From: JAOZTV01 sp965371805
GTDB lineage: Bacteria; Acidobacteriota; Aminicenantia; UBA2199
DNA: 22,180 nucleotides
NCBI GenBank assembly: GCA_965371805.1
Contig: CBDUZW010000079.1
Span: 1 to 22,180 of the forward strand
Direction: 5' to 3'
Below the pieces are notes generated by a model. The model ran no database searches, was not told the origin of the DNA, and worked only from the letters and a program-made list of their open reading frames with translations. Of this stretch, positions 22,136 through 22,180 are shown piece by piece; within the stretch, counting starts at the first letter, position 1; the number at the start of each line of letters is the position of its first letter. The position numbers were made by a program, and so were the translations under genes.

Positions 22136-22180
22136 GGTAAATAGAAACGGATGTATAACGGTAAACAGAATTGGATGTGT
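22136..22180. repeat. 24-bp tandem repeat at the right edge
   Basis: One full unit at 22136-22159 (begins GGTAAATAGAAACGGATG) and 21 bases of a second (begins GGTAAACAGAATTGGATG), matching at 17 of 21 positions. The period is a multiple of three and the TPR frame reads through it as a repeated hydrophobic octapeptide. The array probably continues outside the window. Confidence 0.6.

Noticed and set aside
1..22180. CRISPR arrays, tRNA or rRNA genes
   Set aside because: No regularly spaced repeats with unique spacers and no cloverleaf or rRNA-like segments were seen on reading both strands.

Overview
This is an AT-rich bacterial window. Most genes form tightly packed operons with 1-4 nt stop/start overlaps. 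The combination of a class III fructose-1,6-bisphosphatase, an hrcA-grpE-dnaK-dnaJ cluster, a Hanks-type kinase, a SpoIIE-type phosphatase and a CbiLMQO metal importer points to an anaerobe from a low-GC Gram-negative-like lineage. Spirochaetota or a related FCB/candidate lineage is my best guess, at low confidence; no rRNA or other marker fixes the taxon.

Region 1 (about 44-1885, + strand) is a sulfur-trafficking type operon: a 5'-broken DUF1641 protein, a DsrC/TusE-like protein with only the penultimate Cys, a DsrE-family protein, and a MerR regulator with a Cys-rich tail.

Region 2 (1887-12951, - strand) is core genome. In transcription order it reads hrcA, grpE, dnaK, dnaJ, rsmE, a Ser/Thr kinase with a zinc ribbon, and fbp (class III), with gaps of 38 bp or less. 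A second unit follows: a membrane HAMP/PP2C (SpoIIE) phosphatase overlapping rnc. Stress chaperones, a signalling kinase and a gluconeogenic enzyme therefore appear to share one transcript.

Region 3 (13059-16039) holds a two-CBS-domain protein divergent from a Ni/Co ECF-type importer, cbiL-cbiM-cbiQ-cbiO. Its promoter carries two CGTGTTACG copies spaced 21 bp apart.

Region 4 (about 15689-19974) is the most unusual part. A second copy of the cbiO 3' end (about 95% identical, mostly synonymous differences) lies exactly 3880 bp downstream of the original. Between the copies are two cassettes on the minus strand. Each runs REP-like composite repeat, then an identical sigma-70-type promoter, then a 49-codon ORF resembling the C-terminal tail of type ISP restriction-modification enzymes, then different cargo. 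The cargo is a DUF4062 (TIR-like) protein in one and a pair of paralogous small membrane proteins in the other. This looks like a swappable-cargo locus integrated at, and excisable through, the 3' end of cbiO.

Region 5 (20007-21569, - strand) is a two-gene operon of a DUF6036/AbiEii-like nucleotidyltransferase and a winged-helix protein, with three evenly spaced 17-bp inverted-repeat operators abutting the -35 box. The window ends in a 5'-incomplete TPR gene running into a 24-bp tandem repeat.

Several first-of-operon genes (hrcA, the SpoIIE phosphatase, the nucleotidyltransferase) have a -10 box about 6-7 nt before the ATG and no Shine-Dalgarno, suggesting leaderless transcripts.
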